Assembly: GCA_035293845.1 (NCBI GenBank)
Contig: DATGMB010000188.1
Location: 1 to 30,733 of the forward strand
Source of the DNA: DATGMB01 sp035293845
GTDB lineage: Bacteria; Acidobacteriota; Terriglobia; Bryobacterales; Bryobacteraceae
Length of the DNA: 30,733 nucleotides
Direction: 5' to 3'
A program made the position numbers and the translations under genes. Shown here one piece after another: positions 1 through 9,234 of this stretch (position 1 is its first letter; each line of letters opens with the position of its first letter). The notes below the pieces were generated by a model. It saw only the letters and a list, made by a program, of their open reading frames with translations. It did not search any database and was not told where the DNA came from.

Positions 1-90
1 AAGGTCATCGGCTACCGCGAAATTCCGACGTTCCTCGCGTCCATGCAAGGAACCAGGAAACCGATTGCGAAGGGAGCGGCGGTCGCGTAG
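1..90 (+). pseudogene. C-terminal tail of an unidentified protein, possibly an IS transposase
   Basis: An open frame runs from the first base to a TAG at 88-90 and encodes about 29 residues, with a core reading GYREIPTFLASM followed by a short basic tail. The pattern (Gly-Tyr-Arg, then a Pro and a run of Leu/Ala) resembles the last residues of some IS256/mutator-type transposases, but the match is from memory and the fragment is very short. It could equally be the end of another protein that starts outside the window. It lies just before a truncated hydrolase tail, which would fit an IS insertion scar at the edge of the glycan island. Confidence 0.25.
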
Positions 91-104
91 TCTATGAGTG
101 CTGA

Positions 105-230
105 GGGGCGCTAACTTTCAACGGAGATCCGGGCAATCTCAGCCTCAGTTTGCGGGGAAATGAAGCAGCGATCCTGATGAAGAGGCCGATTCCGGCCTCG
201 CCTCAGCCCCTACGGCCGGAACCGCAATAG
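105..230 (+). pseudogene. Orphan C-terminal fragment related to the secreted hydrolase at 10184-12586
   Basis: Reading in the frame that ends at the TAG at 228-230 gives a tail with the pattern PGxxSxxLRGNExAILMKxPxPA. This is nearly the same as the last residues of the hydrolase encoded on the - strand at 10184-12586 (LRGNEGAILMKAPNPA). The DNA is similar as well, sharing the run tgcggggaaa and most of the bases after it. The frame is closed by a TGA at 102-104, there is no start codon or upstream domain, and the final dozen residues diverge. It is therefore a remnant of a second copy, or of a paralogue, in the opposite orientation to the intact gene. Confidence 0.6.
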
Positions 231-259
231 TAGCACCACTACTTCATCATTTGGACTAG

Positions 260-1495
260 ATGCCAATGCGGATTCTATACCTGCATGGCAGCGTGATGCC
301 GCCCCCCAATGACCTGAACCAAAACAAATTTGCGTGGCTCTCGGAGCAGTTGGAAGGCGACGTTCTCCAGCAAGTCTGGTTCTCCAGCCCTGGAGAATTG
401 GAGGAGACTGTCGGGCTTGGTTCTTATCCGATCCACCTCGTGGGGCGGTTCCGTTATCACTTCCTGCTGATGAAATCCCGTAACCGCTTGATAAACAAAA
501 TGGCGTTAGCGTACTTCTTCATTTCTGAGGGTTTAAAGGTCTATCGAGATCAAGGGTTCGAGTGCATCGTTACTTATGCCCACACATTGACCGCACTTTG
601 TGGGGTAGTTCTGAAGTGGCTTACAGGGGCGAGGCTGATTGTGGAAATTGTCACCCAGCCGGATAAGGCGTACGTCGTCCAAAACCCGACACCTCGGCCG
701 CTGGATTGCCTCATGCAGTTGTACTCGAACATCTGCGTGCATCTCTCGCTCTGGTCATGCGATCGGGCCCACCTCCTGGCGCCGACCCTACTGGCGGGGT
801 ACAAGCGGCTACAGAACGTGCGGGCGAGCGCGTTTTTCCAGGGAGTGCCGGTGTCGCAGATCCCAAGACACCATGAAGCTTCGGCGCAATATATTCTGCT
901 GGTCGGGGCGCCTGCCAATGTGAAGGGAGTGGACCTGCTCATAGCAGCTTTTAAGAGACTTTCTGCCGACTTCCCGGACGTAAAGCTCAAGCTGCTGGGC
1001 TGCTATCCGGACCGCCAACGTCTGGAGGACATGGCGGAAGGCCTATCGCAGATCGAGTTTTTGGGGCCGCGCCCGCACCCAGAGGTGCTCGGGATCATGA
1101 GCAATGCGACCATCTTCGCGCTGCCCTCACGGAACGAAGGGGTGGCCACGGTAGTCATCGAGGCCATGTCATCTGGCGTGCCTCTGGTTGTCTCCGACGC
1201 TGGCGGACTTCCAACCGTGGTGCGCGATGGCGAAAACGGGTTCCTGGTGCCGGTGGGAAACGTCGAGATGCTCGAACTGCGGCTCCGCCAGTTGCTGTCG
1301 GATCCGGAACTGAGGCGCAGGATAGGGAGCACCGCGTATGAGACGGCGCGGACGCTGTACAGCGAGCCGATGTATGTCCGCCAATTTACTCGGATGATCG
1401 AAGAGACGGTTGGCGCCGTCGCGAATGGCCCCGGGGAGGGGCGGGACCGGCCGGCCGAGGGAAAACAGAGAGAAGTGGAAGGCTCGGCGCGATGA
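260..1495 (+). CDS. GT4-family glycosyltransferase
   Basis: The 411-residue protein has the GT-B layout of family GT4. The N-terminal half is an acceptor domain without clear family motifs. The C-terminal half begins near residue 210 with ILLVGAPANVKGVDLLIAAF, then has FALPSRNEGVATVVIEAM, the E-x7-E region that binds the nucleotide sugar, and SDAGGLPTVVRDGENGFLV. It probably transfers a sugar from a nucleotide donor to a growing lipid-linked glycan at the inner face of the membrane. A TAG sits directly before the ATG at 260, so the start is at 260 or at the second ATG at 266. Neither has a clear ribosome binding site. The 3' end overlaps the flippase gene by 4 bases. The last 25 residues are charged and look like an added tail. 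Confidence 0.9.
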   Translation: MPMRILYLHGSVMPPPNDLNQNKFAWLSEQLEGDVLQQVWFSSPGELEETVGLGSYPIHLVGRFRYHFLLMKSRNRLINKMALAYFFISEGLKVYRDQGFECIVTYAHTLTALCGVVLKWLTGARLIVEIVTQPDKAYVVQNPTPRPLDCLMQLYSNICVHLSLWSCDRAHLLAPTLLAGYKRLQNVRASAFFQGVPVSQIPRHHEASAQYILLVGAPANVKGVDLLIAAFKRLSADFPDVKLKLLGCYPDRQRLEDMAEGLSQIEFLGPRPHPEVLGIMSNATIFALPSRNEGVATVVIEAMSSGVPLVVSDAGGLPTVVRDGENGFLVPVGNVEMLELRLRQLLSDPELRRRIGSTAYETARTLYSEPMYVRQFTRMIEETVGAVANGPGEGRDRPAEGKQREVEGSAR

Positions 1496-3009
1496 CCGTG
1501 CCCCCATCTACTGCCCAGGTCGATACGATATCGGTCCGGTCGCTGTTCAGGGACATGCTGCGCGGCAGCGGCCTCTACTCGGTTGCATTCTTTGCACCCA
1601 ATCTTGCCAGCATCATTCTGGTTCCGGTGATGACGCGTGCGCTTACCAGCGCCGACTATGGCATCACCGATCTGCTATCGCAGGTCGGCACAGTACTGCA
1701 TCTGCTACTTGGGGTGAATTTTTCGGCTGCGTTGGGATACTTTTACTTCGCCGAGCAGACGGCAGAAAGGCGCCGCGAGGTGGCCAGTACATCAATTGTG
1801 GGTTCGGCGGTGATCGGACTGGGTGCTGTACTCGTATGTCTCCCATTCGCCGCCCCCATGGCCCGGCTTGCTTTTCCTCATGTCGATGCGGAGAAATTCC
1901 TGATTCTGATTATCGCTTCGATGCTGCCTGCCTTTCTCTTGGAAGCGCTGAACGGCTGGCTGCGCGTAATCAACCGGCCCGGAATATATGTCGGCATATC
2001 GTTAGTCCGGCTCGCCGTGACAATCGCCGGCATTGTCATCCTGGTGGGCGCACTCGGCCTTCGGGTCTGGGGCGTTCTTTGGACGGGCGTTGCAGCCGTG
2101 CTGGTACACGTGGCGTTCCTGCTCGTGATCTGGCTCCGGAGTGCGCCGATCTCCTTCGACCGGCATCTCTTCATTCAAATGCTGAAGTACGCATTTCCGC
2201 TCGGCTTTGCCGGCCTGGCAATGTTCGTCCTCAATTTCGGCGACCGCTTTATTCTGCCCCATTACCGTTCGTTCGATGACCTCGGGATCTATGCGCTCGC
2301 GTGTAAGGCGGGGGCGCTGATGAGTGCGCTTTACGGTTCCTTTCAGGTCTACTGGAGCGCCCAGGTGTTCGGAATTATGAGACGTGAGGATGCGGACACG
2401 CTATTTCCGCGAATTCTCACGTATGTCGTGGTTGCCACCTCGTCCTTCGGCCTGTTCCTTTGCGTGTTTGCGCAACCGGCGATCCACATTCTCACGGCGC
2501 CATCTTATTACCGCGCAGCCCCCTTGGTGCCAGTCCTTGTGGCGGCATTTGTCTTGCGCTCAATCGGCGATTTTGTGCGGTCCCTGTTGCTCGCGGCAGG
2601 GCGGCCGCAAGATTACGCCATCTGCAACTGGATCGGCGCGGGAGTATGCATCGGTGCCTATGCCGTGCTGATCCCCATGTACGGAATTTGGGGAGCGGCC
2701 GCGGCGACGCTCGGAGCATTCGGCGTGATCGGATTCGTGTCGGCAGTCTGGAGCTACCGGGCCATGCCGTACCGGGTGGAATCGCGTCGGCTGGCGAAGA
2801 TCGGAACTGCGGTGGTGGCGGCAATGCTTGCGAGGTGGCTCCCCTCCGCCACGAATTTAACGGCCCAGATCGGCTGGGGAGTCTTGGCGATGACGCTGTT
2901 TCCGCTCACCTTGTGGGTATTGCGCTTTCCCACGGCAGCCGAAATACGGCTAGGCCGCGCAACCATCGCAACACTGGTCCGGGCAAGACCGGCAGCCGTT
3001 AATCCGTAA
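1492..3009 (+). CDS. Wzx-type polysaccharide flippase (MOP superfamily)
   Basis: The 505-residue protein is almost entirely hydrophobic, with roughly 12-14 predicted membrane helices. It has the early FAPNLASIILVPVMTRALT-type segment and the following ADYGITDLL, both typical of the polysaccharide transporter/Wzx branch of the MOP (MATE-like) superfamily. Its likely job is to flip the lipid-linked repeat unit across the inner membrane. The ATG at 1492 overlaps the stop of the preceding glycosyltransferase by 4 bases, which suggests coupled translation. The length is usual for the family. The substrate cannot be read from the sequence. Confidence 0.9.
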   Translation: MTVPPSTAQVDTISVRSLFRDMLRGSGLYSVAFFAPNLASIILVPVMTRALTSADYGITDLLSQVGTVLHLLLGVNFSAALGYFYFAEQTAERRREVASTSIVGSAVIGLGAVLVCLPFAAPMARLAFPHVDAEKFLILIIASMLPAFLLEALNGWLRVINRPGIYVGISLVRLAVTIAGIVILVGALGLRVWGVLWTGVAAVLVHVAFLLVIWLRSAPISFDRHLFIQMLKYAFPLGFAGLAMFVLNFGDRFILPHYRSFDDLGIYALACKAGALMSALYGSFQVYWSAQVFGIMRREDADTLFPRILTYVVVATSSFGLFLCVFAQPAIHILTAPSYYRAAPLVPVLVAAFVLRSIGDFVRSLLLAAGRPQDYAICNWIGAGVCIGAYAVLIPMYGIWGAAAATLGAFGVIGFVSAVWSYRAMPYRVESRRLAKIGTAVVAAMLARWLPSATNLTAQIGWGVLAMTLFPLTLWVLRFPTAAEIRLGRATIATLVRARPAAVNP

Positions 3010-3016
3010 ATGTCAC

Positions 3017-3023
3017 AAGGAGG
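3017..3023 (+). promoter_or_regulatory. Strong ribosome binding site that decides a GTG start
   Basis: AAGGAGG lies 6 bases before the GTG at 3030. It is the only near-consensus Shine-Dalgarno sequence in the glycan island and supports GTG as the start of the methyltransferase. Confidence 0.75.
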
Positions 3024-3029
3024 AGAAGG

Positions 3030-3788
3030 GTGTCAGCTACTGTTCCCGTCGGTGAATTGATTACCTCGGCGCTTCGCGTTACGAGGCGGGATGGACTCTT
3101 CGGGTTGGCCAGGCGCGCTCGAGTTCATTGGGCCGATGTCCGCCAGTGCCGCCGGTATTTGCGATCGTTGGCCCGAAATCAGCCCGCGGATCCCGTCCAG
3201 ATCGTCGAGAGGGCATTCTCGAGTCCGGCCATCCGCCCGTTCCAGGTTAGGTCGGAGATTCTGGCGCTGGCGAACCGGGTAGCGGTCCTCCGGCCACGCA
3301 CACTGCTTGAAATTGGTACGGCGGAAGGTGGAACGCTCTTCATCCTGGGCCGGTGTGCGGCACCCGATGCGATTCTGATCAGCCTCGATCTGCCGGCCGG
3401 TTCATTTGGCGGGGGATACCCGGTGTGGAGAGGTGGTTTTTATCAGAGGCTTACACTTCCCAGGCAGACTCTGCATCTGCTTCGTGGCGATTCTCATCAG
3501 CAGTCCAGCTTCGATCGAGTTCGTAATCTACTTTGCGGGGCCCCGCTCGACTTCCTGTTTATCGACGGCGACCATAGCTACCCCGGTGTCAAGCGCGATT
3601 TCGAGCTCTATAGCCCGCTCGTGCGTCAGGGCGGGCTCATCGCGTTTCACGATATCGCCCGTCATCCCGCGGACGTCGGGTGCCAGGTGGATCGTTTCTG
3701 GTCGGAAATACGCAACCATTTTCGATACGAAGAGCTCATTGAGGACCCCGGCCAGGGCGGAAAGGGCATCGGTATCCTATGGCCCTGA
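3030..3788 (+). CDS. Class I SAM-dependent methyltransferase (Methyltransf_24-like)
   Basis: The 252-residue protein has a Rossmann SAM-binding signature LLEIGTAEGGTLFIL near residues 91-105. This is followed by LDFLFIDGDHSYPGVKRDFE and a GGLIAFHDI strand, the pattern of the Methyltransf_24 / cephalosporin-hydroxylase-like family often found in polysaccharide clusters. It probably methylates a sugar or acts on a sugar precursor; the substrate is unknown. The GTG start is set by a strong AAGGAGG. The N-terminal 70 residues are basic and lack a recognisable domain. It overlaps the next gene by 10 bases. Confidence 0.8.
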   Translation: MSATVPVGELITSALRVTRRDGLFGLARRARVHWADVRQCRRYLRSLARNQPADPVQIVERAFSSPAIRPFQVRSEILALANRVAVLRPRTLLEIGTAEGGTLFILGRCAAPDAILISLDLPAGSFGGGYPVWRGGFYQRLTLPRQTLHLLRGDSHQQSSFDRVRNLLCGAPLDFLFIDGDHSYPGVKRDFELYSPLVRQGGLIAFHDIARHPADVGCQVDRFWSEIRNHFRYEELIEDPGQGGKGIGILWP

Positions 3789-4960
3789 CCACGAGGGATG
3801 CGCTCGTTCCCTCTGCGCCCATGGACAGCCGGCCGTGTTTCACGCGAGTGGAGGCATTCGTAGAGCCGTACACTGCTACGCAGGATATATACCAATCCTA
3901 TTATCGGAATAGCATTGCTGCATTCTGCAGGCGAGAGCGCATCCCCTTTTCGGAAATCGGAAGCCGTTTCCCGGATTCACTGCGATTTCTAAGGAGAGTC
4001 CGCGATTCCCCGCGCGCACGCCCCTTAATGTTCGGTCGACTGGGAATCGCCATCCTCGATCGCTTGGCCGGCCTGTTTGGCGCCGATAGGGAGAATCCGG
4101 ACTCGGCCGTCGGCTGCTATATCTTCCATCGTGCCGACGGGGCCGTAAGGGTCTGTATCGATGCACAGGATTCGGCTCCAGTGAGGCGGCCGGATCTGCT
4201 CGAGTGGAGCGATCTTTATCTCAAAACGAACTTCTGGCCCAGTCGACCTTACCCGGCGAAAGTAGTCCCGCTTGCCAATCTGAATCCCGTTGTTCTTCCG
4301 ATGCAAGAACGCCTCAAGGGCCTTCGGCATTCCTTGAAGACGCTCGACCTGTTTGCCTATTTTCGAGTCTGGGGCGGCTCTGACGAATTGGGAGGGGTGC
4401 ATCACAATCTGCTGCTGCTGGAAGCGCTGGCACACGTTCCGTGCAGGAAACGATTGTTGGCCTATCTGGTCTCAGGCAATATTGGGGACACCGCCGCGCG
4501 GTTGGAGAAGGCAGGAATCCCATGGACGACCAGGTGGATGCCCAGGGATGAGTTGTGGCGCGTGGCGGCTTCATCCAGGCTGAATATCGTGCGGCACGGA
4601 ATGCATCAGTGCATTCCGTGGAGGATGACCGACCTCCTCGCCATGGGCGCCTGCCCAGTGCTGGATTATGCCGCTACGACCCGCTGGCATGTGCCCCTTG
4701 TCGAAGGCGAACACTACCTGAATCTCCAGGTGCCCTACCGCCCCGATGAGGGAGCTGAAGTTGATGCGGGCGCCCTCGTGGGCCGCGTCCTGAACTGGTT
4801 GTCGTCCGCGGATCTGCTCACACAGATCAGCCGGAACACGGCTCGATACTTCGATGAGGTACTATCCCCCGAAGCTTTCGGCCGGCACATCGCGCTGACA
4901 GCCGCCGCGGTTGACGTAGCCGGGACAACTGCGCCGCGCAGTCTCGAGAAAGGCATATGA
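3779..4960 (+). CDS. Putative glycosyltransferase, exostosin-like C-terminal part
   Basis: The 393-residue protein is not a clear member of GT2 or GT4. Its C-terminal half contains WMPRDELWRVAASSRLNIV, then HGMHQCIPWRMTDLLAMGAC and a following PVLDY segment. This resembles the nucleotide-sugar-binding half of GT-B enzymes of the exostosin/GT47-like or Glyco_trans_1_2 type, where a failing 'old' protein position is replaced by a Glu/Asp-Leu-Leu-Ala-x-Gly motif. The position inside a glycan operon supports a transferase role. The ATG at 3779 overlaps the methyltransferase by 10 bases; a second ATG at 3821 is possible. The N-terminal 200 residues show nothing I recognise. Family assignment is uncertain. 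Confidence 0.55.
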   Translation: MALTTRDALVPSAPMDSRPCFTRVEAFVEPYTATQDIYQSYYRNSIAAFCRRERIPFSEIGSRFPDSLRFLRRVRDSPRARPLMFGRLGIAILDRLAGLFGADRENPDSAVGCYIFHRADGAVRVCIDAQDSAPVRRPDLLEWSDLYLKTNFWPSRPYPAKVVPLANLNPVVLPMQERLKGLRHSLKTLDLFAYFRVWGGSDELGGVHHNLLLLEALAHVPCRKRLLAYLVSGNIGDTAARLEKAGIPWTTRWMPRDELWRVAASSRLNIVRHGMHQCIPWRMTDLLAMGACPVLDYAATTRWHVPLVEGEHYLNLQVPYRPDEGAEVDAGALVGRVLNWLSSADLLTQISRNTARYFDEVLSPEAFGRHIALTAAAVDVAGTTAPRSLEKGI

Positions 4961-5808
4961 ATCAGCTTCACAAAACCGCATACAGTCGTGGCTTGCTGCT
5001 GCCTCCCTCATTATTTGTCCGCCGGACGATCGGGAGGCTGCGAAGACGAACCATGCGGGTGCCCCATCTTCCGGTAACCACAGTTATCAATGGGCGCATC
5101 CGCTTCGAGCACCAAAGGCTGCCCTTTCTGACCGACGAAAACCTTCGTGCGATGATCAGCCATACGTACGACATCAATCTGTGTGCCTATCTGCAGAATC
5201 ATCTCTCCGCCGGCGACATTATGTTGGACGCCGGGGCAAATATTGGATATATCTCGGCCGTAGCCGCATCTTATGTTGGGCCGTCGGGAGAGGTCCACGG
5301 ATTTGAGCCGCTTCAGGAATGCTTTGCACGTCTACAGAGGCTGGCAGCCCTGAACCCGGAGTTCCGGTTGGTGTTCAACAACGTGGCGCTAGGGAACGAA
5401 GAGCGTGTCCTTTCGATTTCCTGCCCTGGTGCAGACGCCAGAAACGCCACGCTGGTGCCGGGGAAAAACTACTCCGAGGTTCGTCCGGTACCCGTGAAGC
5501 GCCTTGACGATTACATTTTCCGTAGTATACAGTCTCCGGAAAGGATCAAAGTTATCAAGATCGACGTCCAAGGCTTCGAATATCCGGTCCTGATGGGGCT
5601 TGAGAAGTTTTTTAGCCGAACGCGTTTTCGGCCGCTCATTGTATGCGACGTGAAGCTTTGGGAGCTTCCCGGCCTGGGCTATACGATCGGCGAATTCGAA
5701 CAGTACATGAGTAGCTTTGGTTACGCTGCGTACCACCTTGTCCGGGACGTGCCCATTGACCTGCGGCAAATCAAAGACTTCCAGTCGGTGCTGTTCAGAG
5801 CGTGGTAA
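4957..5808 (+). CDS. FkbM-family methyltransferase
   Basis: The 283-residue protein shows the FkbM layout: MLDAGANIGYISAVAA as SAM motif I near residue 88, VHGFEPLQECFARLQR as the acidic loop that holds the ribose, VKRLDDY, then IKIDVQGFEYPVLMGLE, the signature of the family. FkbM enzymes O-methylate sugars or polyketides; here the neighbourhood points to a sugar hydroxyl. The ATG overlaps the previous stop (ATGA), and GAGAAAGG about 4-10 bases upstream is a reasonable ribosome binding site. It is the second methyltransferase in the operon, so the finished glycan may carry two methyl groups. Confidence 0.88.
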   Translation: MNQLHKTAYSRGLLLPPSLFVRRTIGRLRRRTMRVPHLPVTTVINGRIRFEHQRLPFLTDENLRAMISHTYDINLCAYLQNHLSAGDIMLDAGANIGYISAVAASYVGPSGEVHGFEPLQECFARLQRLAALNPEFRLVFNNVALGNEERVLSISCPGADARNATLVPGKNYSEVRPVPVKRLDDYIFRSIQSPERIKVIKIDVQGFEYPVLMGLEKFFSRTRFRPLIVCDVKLWELPGLGYTIGEFEQYMSSFGYAAYHLVRDVPIDLRQIKDFQSVLFRAW

Positions 5809-5851
5809 GCCAGTATCATCGCCCGTTGTTCTATCCGGGCACGTGTGTCCA

Positions 5852-6814
5852 ATGAACGCCAATGCTCCCGCGATCAGCATCGTTATACCCTGCTATAAGG
5901 TCACCGACTATATTCGAGAGGCTTTGGAGTCAGTACGCGCCCAAACGTTTCGTGACTTTGAGACCCTCGTCGTCAACGACGGTTGTCCCGACAGCAAGAA
6001 CCTCGAACGAATCCTGCAGCCGTATCGCAACGAGATCTTGTATATCCGGCAGGAGAACAGCGGGGTTGCGGCAGCACGAAACACAGCCATCCGAATCGCG
6101 CGCGCGCCGCTCATCGCACTGCTGGATGGAGACGACTCCTGGAGCCCGGATTATCTCGAGACCCAGACAGCGCTGTTTCGCGCGAACCCCGATGCGGATG
6201 TGGTATATCCCAACGCGCTATGCTTTGGCGGCTGTGAGGCGCCGTTCGAGTATTTCGAAAGGTTCCCGCATCTGGATCAGGTGACGTTCGGGTCCCTGGT
6301 GACGCGGCGAGCGCATGTCTCGGCCTGGGCGACCGTCAAGCGCACAGCCTTGATACGGTGCGGCTTGTACGACACGGCCATGCGTGCCGGAACCGAAGAT
6401 CTAGACCTGTGGCTCCGTATGGCGAGGCGAGGCGCAAAGTTCGTATTCAATTCAAAGCCTGTCTACCGTTATCGTTCTCGCCGGGGCTCCTTCACCAGCG
6501 ATTTGCTCGCGCTACTCAACGGCGAGTTGCAGGTCTTTCGGAAGCACCTCAATGACCCGGATCTCACACGAGAGGAACGAATCGCTCTCGAGACGGAGAT
6601 TCGCAGGACCCGCGCCCGTGTCGAGCTGATTGCTGCCAAACAGGCCCTGTATCACTGCCGCCGGGACGAAGCGTTACAACGGTTCTCGTGCGCGAATCGC
6701 GTTCTCCATAGCGGCCGCCTCCAAATTGCCGTCCTGCTGCTTCGCGTGTGCCCGCGGCTCCTCTACACCTACATCCACCGCCGCTATCCGGACGAGTATT
6801 CGTATTTGCATTGA
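5852..6814 (+). CDS. GT2-family glycosyltransferase
   Basis: The 320-residue protein begins ISIVIPCYKVTDYIREAL, continues with TLVVNDGCPDSK, and has LDGDDSW at residues 91-97. These are the GT-A fold strands and the DxD metal/nucleotide-sugar motif of family GT2. The frame is open further upstream, to 5717, but that stretch is inside the FkbM gene. The ATG at 5852 directly precedes the conserved first strand and is the natural start. The C-terminal 90 residues are basic and helical and contain no membrane helix, so it is a soluble or peripheral enzyme. It probably adds one sugar of the repeat unit. Confidence 0.88.
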   Translation: MNANAPAISIVIPCYKVTDYIREALESVRAQTFRDFETLVVNDGCPDSKNLERILQPYRNEILYIRQENSGVAAARNTAIRIARAPLIALLDGDDSWSPDYLETQTALFRANPDADVVYPNALCFGGCEAPFEYFERFPHLDQVTFGSLVTRRAHVSAWATVKRTALIRCGLYDTAMRAGTEDLDLWLRMARRGAKFVFNSKPVYRYRSRRGSFTSDLLALLNGELQVFRKHLNDPDLTREERIALETEIRRTRARVELIAAKQALYHCRRDEALQRFSCANRVLHSGRLQIAVLLLRVCPRLLYTYIHRRYPDEYSYLH

Positions 6815-6869
6815 TCGGCGGCGCCGAAAACGAGTTCCGAAGCGGATCTTGAGCGTCACCCGACCAGCG

Positions 6870-8114
6870 ATGAACGGGCACACGAGAGCGCCGCTAGCCT
6901 ACCTGATTGGCCGTTACCCCGCCGTCAGACACACGTTCATTTTCCGGGAAATCGCCACACTGCGCGGGCTCGGATTTCAGATTCACACGGCTTCCGTGAA
7001 CTTTGCCGAACGCCCGCCCGAAGGCTTCACGGATGCTGAGCTGTCTGAAGTAGCGCGGACATTCTATGTGAAAGAACAGGGGCTGCGGACGGTCCTCTAC
7101 GACCACGTTACCTGTGCCGTCAGATGGCCGGTGCGCTACATGGGCGGACTCCTCCTTGCAGTCCGGCTGGGCGATCTTGACCTGAGGGCGCTAATCTTTC
7201 ACCTCCTCTATTTTGGGGAAGCCGTCGTGGTAGGGGAATGGCTGCGCCGAAACCATATCGAGCATCTTCACGTGCATTTTGCGAATGCTAGTGCGACAGT
7301 GGCGCTGCTGATCCGTAGAATTTACGGAATTCCGTACTCCATGACCGTACACGGACCGGATGAATTCTACGATGCAACCTCGTACCGCCTGCGCCAAAAA
7401 GTCGCGGGTGCCTCATTGGTCGCATGCATCAGCAATTTCACTCGCAGTCAACTCATGAAGCTGTGCCCGCCGGTCGATTGGGGAAAACTGATCCTCTGTC
7501 CATTGGGAGTGGATTCCGACCTCTTCAAGCCCGGCGCGAAGACGGAACGGAAGATGCTCAGCATTCTGTGTACGGCTGGGCTCGTAAGGCCGAAGGGACA
7601 GGCAATACTGCTCGCAGCGGTGGCACAGCTCAAGGCGCGAGGATGGCAGCTTCGGCTGAGCCTGGCCGGCGATGGCCCCGACCGGCAGCTTCTCGAGAAG
7701 ATGGCTGCGCGGCTGAATCTCGCACAGGACGTAACCTTTCACGGTGCGATCCGGCAGGACCGTATCCGGGAATTCCTGGAATGCGCCGACATTTTCGTTC
7801 TGGCCAGCTTCGCGGAGGGGGTCCCCGTCTGCCTCATGGAAGCGATGTCGATGGAGCTTCCGTGCGTCAGCACGTATATCGCGGGAATTCCGGAACTGAT
7901 TGAATCTGGAGAGGACGGAATCCTCGTCCCGGCCTCGAATGATCTCCTCCTGGCTGACACGATCGAGAAGCTGCTAAAGGACCCACAAATTCGTACCCGG
8001 ATCGGAAGGGCGGCCAGGCGGAAAGTGATCGAGAAATACGACCTCCGGCGCAATGTGGAGGCCCTGGCAGCGGCCTTCGACACTCTGCCGTTTGCCAAAG
8101 AACGTGCCCGATGA
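6870..8114 (+). CDS. GT4-family glycosyltransferase, WcaL-like
   Basis: The 414-residue protein opens with YLIGRYPAVRHTFIFREI, a beginning seen in the colanic-acid WcaL / AmsK type of GT4 enzymes. The donor domain has CTAGLVRPKGQAILLAAVAQ, then LASFAEGVPVCLMEAMSMEL with the E-x7-E arrangement, and AGIPELIESGEDGILVP. The frame is open back to 6630 inside the preceding gene. The ATG at 6870 was chosen because it precedes the conserved opening and leaves a 55-base gap. It overlaps the following gene by 4 bases (ATGA). Likely role: adding a sugar to the lipid-linked intermediate. Confidence 0.88.
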   Translation: MNGHTRAPLAYLIGRYPAVRHTFIFREIATLRGLGFQIHTASVNFAERPPEGFTDAELSEVARTFYVKEQGLRTVLYDHVTCAVRWPVRYMGGLLLAVRLGDLDLRALIFHLLYFGEAVVVGEWLRRNHIEHLHVHFANASATVALLIRRIYGIPYSMTVHGPDEFYDATSYRLRQKVAGASLVACISNFTRSQLMKLCPPVDWGKLILCPLGVDSDLFKPGAKTERKMLSILCTAGLVRPKGQAILLAAVAQLKARGWQLRLSLAGDGPDRQLLEKMAARLNLAQDVTFHGAIRQDRIREFLECADIFVLASFAEGVPVCLMEAMSMELPCVSTYIAGIPELIESGEDGILVPASNDLLLADTIEKLLKDPQIRTRIGRAARRKVIEKYDLRRNVEALAAAFDTLPFAKERAR

Positions 8115-9226
8115 GCCGCATCCCCGTTCTGCTGATGGTCCGGCAACTTGACCAGGGGGGCGTCGAGCGGGACGTTGCCAAGATGGCGACCCACCTGGAT
8201 CCCTCGCGTTTCGAGCCGCATGTCGCCAGCTATCAAAACTGCGGCATGCGGTACGACGAGTTGCTTGCGGCGGGTATACCGTTCCTGCATCTTCCCGTGG
8301 CAGCGCCAATATCTCGTGCGGGACTCTGTGCGGCTCGTCTGCTGGGTCGATATCTCCGGGAGCATTCGATTCAGATCTTCCACGCCTGGGATCCAAGCGC
8401 CATCCTGGGAGTGCCGGTGGCCCGGAGCGTGGGGGTTCCGGTGGTGATCTCAAGCCAGCTCAGTTACCGGGAGATTTTGGACCGGAAGACCCGGATCCTC
8501 TTGCGCGCAACCGATCCGCTGTGCGACGCCCTGCTGGTGAACTGCGCAGCGATGCGGAAGTACCTCATCGAGAGCGAAGGAGTACCGGCCGCCCGCGTGG
8601 AGCTCTGTTATAACGGCGTCGAGGTCGCACGGTTTTATCCTTCGGAGAGGCCGTCGCTCGACGCACTGCAAGGGGCGTCGCTCGTGGTGGGAGCGCTATG
8701 CGCCCTCCGGCCGGAGAAGGGGCTCATGGTGCTGCAGGAGGCATTCGCAAGAAGTGGTCTGCAATGCCGCGGCGCAAAGTTGCTGATTGTGGGCAGCGGA
8801 CCCGAACGCGAACGGCTCGTTTGTCATGCTTCCACGCTGGGGATTTCCCGCGCTTCGGTCTTTATCCCCGCGGTCTCTGACGCCGCCTTCTGGATGCGTG
8901 CCATCGACATATTCGTGCTCCCTTCTTACTCCGAGGCCTTCTCAAACGCTTTGCTTGAAGCAATGGCTTGCGGATGCGCCGTAATCGGCTCGCGCATCGG
9001 CGGATCCCCCGAGTTGATCGGCGACGACGAACGCGGACTCTTGTTCACCAGTGGGGACGCGGCCGGCCTGGCGGCACAAATCCTGAAGCTGGCCGGAGAT
9101 CCGGCGCTCCGGTGCGAGTTGGCGAAGCGTGCGGCGCGATTTGCGGCCGCAAATTTATCGATGGAAATCGCTGCATCGCGCATGGCGGCAATCTACGAAA
9201 CCTTGCTTCGGCGCGCCGGAGTCTGA
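8111..9226 (+). CDS. GT4-family glycosyltransferase
   Basis: The 371-residue protein has the classical GT4 opening VLLMVRQLDQGGVERDVAKM, in which the GGVER-type loop lines the acceptor site. The donor domain contains LRPEKGLMVLQEAFA, then LPSYSEAFSNALLEAMACG and GSRIGGSPELIGDDERGLLF. Its start overlaps the upstream GT4 stop by 4 bases, and the two GT4 genes probably act one after the other. The length is usual for the family. Acceptor and donor are unknown. Confidence 0.9.
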   Translation: MSRIPVLLMVRQLDQGGVERDVAKMATHLDPSRFEPHVASYQNCGMRYDELLAAGIPFLHLPVAAPISRAGLCAARLLGRYLREHSIQIFHAWDPSAILGVPVARSVGVPVVISSQLSYREILDRKTRILLRATDPLCDALLVNCAAMRKYLIESEGVPAARVELCYNGVEVARFYPSERPSLDALQGASLVVGALCALRPEKGLMVLQEAFARSGLQCRGAKLLIVGSGPERERLVCHASTLGISRASVFIPAVSDAAFWMRAIDIFVLPSYSEAFSNALLEAMACGCAVIGSRIGGSPELIGDDERGLLFTSGDAAGLAAQILKLAGDPALRCELAKRAARFAAANLSMEIAASRMAAIYETLLRRAGV

Positions 9227-9234
9227 CAAGGGCA

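Noticed and set aside
6630..6869. N-terminal extension of the GT4 gene starting at 6870
   Set aside because: It overlaps the previous GT2 gene and precedes the conserved opening; composition is not that of a protein.
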